Shown: positions 6,079 through 6,855 of the stretch, in pieces
How the letters are laid out: every line of letters starts with the position of its first letter
Position numbering within the stretch: the stretch's first letter is position 1
Assembly (NCBI GenBank): GCA_947174225.1
Contig: CAMWIF010000144.1
Span: 1-6,855 of the forward strand
Source of the DNA: an uncultured Porphyromonadaceae bacterium
GTDB taxonomy: Bacteria; Bacteroidota; Bacteroidia; Bacteroidales; Muribaculaceae
Length of the DNA stretch: 6,855 nt
Direction: 5' to 3'
The notes under the pieces: model-generated
Databases searched by the model: none
Seen by the model: the letters and a program-made list of their open reading frames with translations, nothing else
What the model was told of the DNA's origin: nothing
Position numbers and translations under genes: made by a program

Positions 6079-6855
6079 TTATTTCGTGAGATGGCTTATC
6101 AGGAGAGAAAGGGTGTCGGGCTTGAAGTAAGGGTTGGGAGCTGTGTGGGCAAAGGCACGAAATTCTTCCGATAATACTTTGTCAAGCCCCGTTGATATGT
6201 CTTCCTCGTCAGACGATACATTTACCACCGACGGACCTTGCGCACGACCTTTCTGGCGGTCGCCGATATTAAGGGTTGGAATGCCGAATGAGGGTGCCTC
6301 AATAAGTCCGCTCGACGAGTTGCCCACCATTGCAGCGGCATTATGCATGGCGGAATAGAATCTGCGGCGACCAAGCGACGCTACGGCTATGACTGAATCG
6401 GGATGTTTATCCGCCCATCCCCGGATGGGTCGGGCAACCGTTTTCCCACCTGTGTCGGAATTGGGCATAGTGAAGAGTACTTTCCATCCTTCGGCAATCT
6501 TACGGTCAAGAGCTGCAAGGAGTGCTTTGGTCTGGCGCTCCTCCTCTCCGGGCTGGGTGGTGACCGGATGGAAGGTTGCCACTATATAGCGGTCGCCTAA
6601 TTTACGTCCCAAAAAATCTTCCAACTCAGCGAGGGGGATGAAGTCCTCTCCGGTGATATTATGTGCTCCCAATGAGCCGACCCAATGGACATTTTCCGGC
6701 TTCGCACCCATTTGCCTTACCCTTTCGGCATACTGTTCGGTAGATGTAAAATGATATGTGGAAAGCTGGGTTATAGCGTGACGTATACAGTCGTCATAGG
6801 CACCTTCCGTAGTCTCGCCTCCGTGAAGATGAGCGATGGGGATACGAAATATAAG
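6079..6855 (-). CDS. neuC: Hydrolysing UDP-GlcNAc 2-epimerase (NeuC/LegG type), 5' end beyond the window
   Basis: The enzyme converts UDP-GlcNAc (or the diacetamido-bacillosamine analogue in LegG) to the free 2-epimer plus UDP, the first committed step to sialic or legionaminic acids, in the cytoplasm. The frame stays open from the ATG at 6711 up to the right edge, adding 48 codons, so the true start lies outside the window; 258 residues are visible of roughly 360-390. The upstream part carries PIAHLHGGETTEGAYDD followed by CIRHAITQLS and HFTSTEQY, the active-site HxGGExTEGA signature of hydrolysing epimerases. Further on come VGSLGAHNI, TFHPVTTQPGEE and, near the C-terminus, GNSSSGLIEAPSFGIPTLNI followed by GDRQKGRAQGPSVVNV, the UDP-binding region. 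Non-hydrolysing WecB-type enzymes lack this GAHN and NSSSG...GDRQ.GR combination. The choice between NeuC and LegG cannot be made here, so the symbol is provisional. Neighbouring nonulosonate genes are expected to the right. Confidence 0.9.
   Translation of the reverse strand, partial: LIFRIPIAHLHGGETTEGAYDDCIRHAITQLSTYHFTSTEQYAERVRQMGAKPENVHWVGSLGAHNITGEDFIPLAELEDFLGRKLGDRYIVATFHPVTTQPGEEERQTKALLAALDRKIAEGWKVLFTMPNSDTGGKTVARPIRGWADKHPDSVIAVASLGRRRFYSAMHNAAAMVGNSSSGLIEAPSFGIPTLNIGDRQKGRAQGPSVVNVSSDEEDISTGLDKVLSEEFRAFAHTAPNPYFKPDTLSLLISHLTK

Noticed and set aside
6709..6711. ATG at 6711 as the start of the epimerase
   Set aside because: The frame continues open to the window edge and encodes the HxGGExTEGA active-site signature, so the real start is further upstream.

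Overview
The window looks like Bacteroidota chromosome, most likely a gut Bacteroidales (Bacteroides/Prevotella/Muribaculaceae type; I cannot place it further). The evidence is a SusD-family C-terminus followed by a Calx-beta lipoprotein, a secreted C10 (streptopain-type) protease with a T9SS-like C-terminal tail, a start region without Shine-Dalgarno sequences, and a near-perfect Bacteroidetes -33/-7 promoter. Base composition is moderate and even, with no island of foreign composition except possibly the first ~40 bases.

Layout. Bases 1-40 do not continue the SusD homology and may be the end of an inserted element or a contig-end artefact. From 41 to 1141 (+) lies the C-terminal two thirds of a SusD-like nutrient-binding lipoprotein, with its N-terminus and signal peptide missing. 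After 35 bases, 1177-2118 (+) encodes a surface-type lipoprotein with a Calx-beta domain and a C-terminal beta-rich domain, in the usual 'third gene' place of a SusC/SusD locus. A strong hairpin (2161-2197) closes this unit. A Bacteroidetes promoter (2305-2335) then drives 2413-4830 (+), an 805-residue pro-protease of family C10 with all expected catalytic residues. A 17-bp GC-rich hairpin (4871-4909) separates this gene from the convergent minus-strand genes.

On the minus strand, 4960-6003 is a complete exported choloylglycine-hydrolase-family Ntn amidase (bile salt hydrolase / penicillin V acylase relatives). Upstream of it, 6079-6855 is the C-terminal ~258 residues of a hydrolysing UDP-GlcNAc 2-epimerase (NeuC/LegG type). 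Its 5' part lies beyond the window edge.

How they may work together (inference). The SusD-like protein, the lipoprotein and the C10 protease could form a protein- or peptide-harvesting locus: the protease cuts protein and the SusCD pair imports peptides. The protease has its own promoter, however, so this link rests only on adjacency. The epimerase points to a nonulosonic (sialic-like) acid or surface-glycan cluster continuing to the right. The amidase may act on conjugated bile salts or other N-acyl amides in the periplasm or outside the cell. I found no tRNA, rRNA, CRISPR array or complete mobile element, and no clearly new system.
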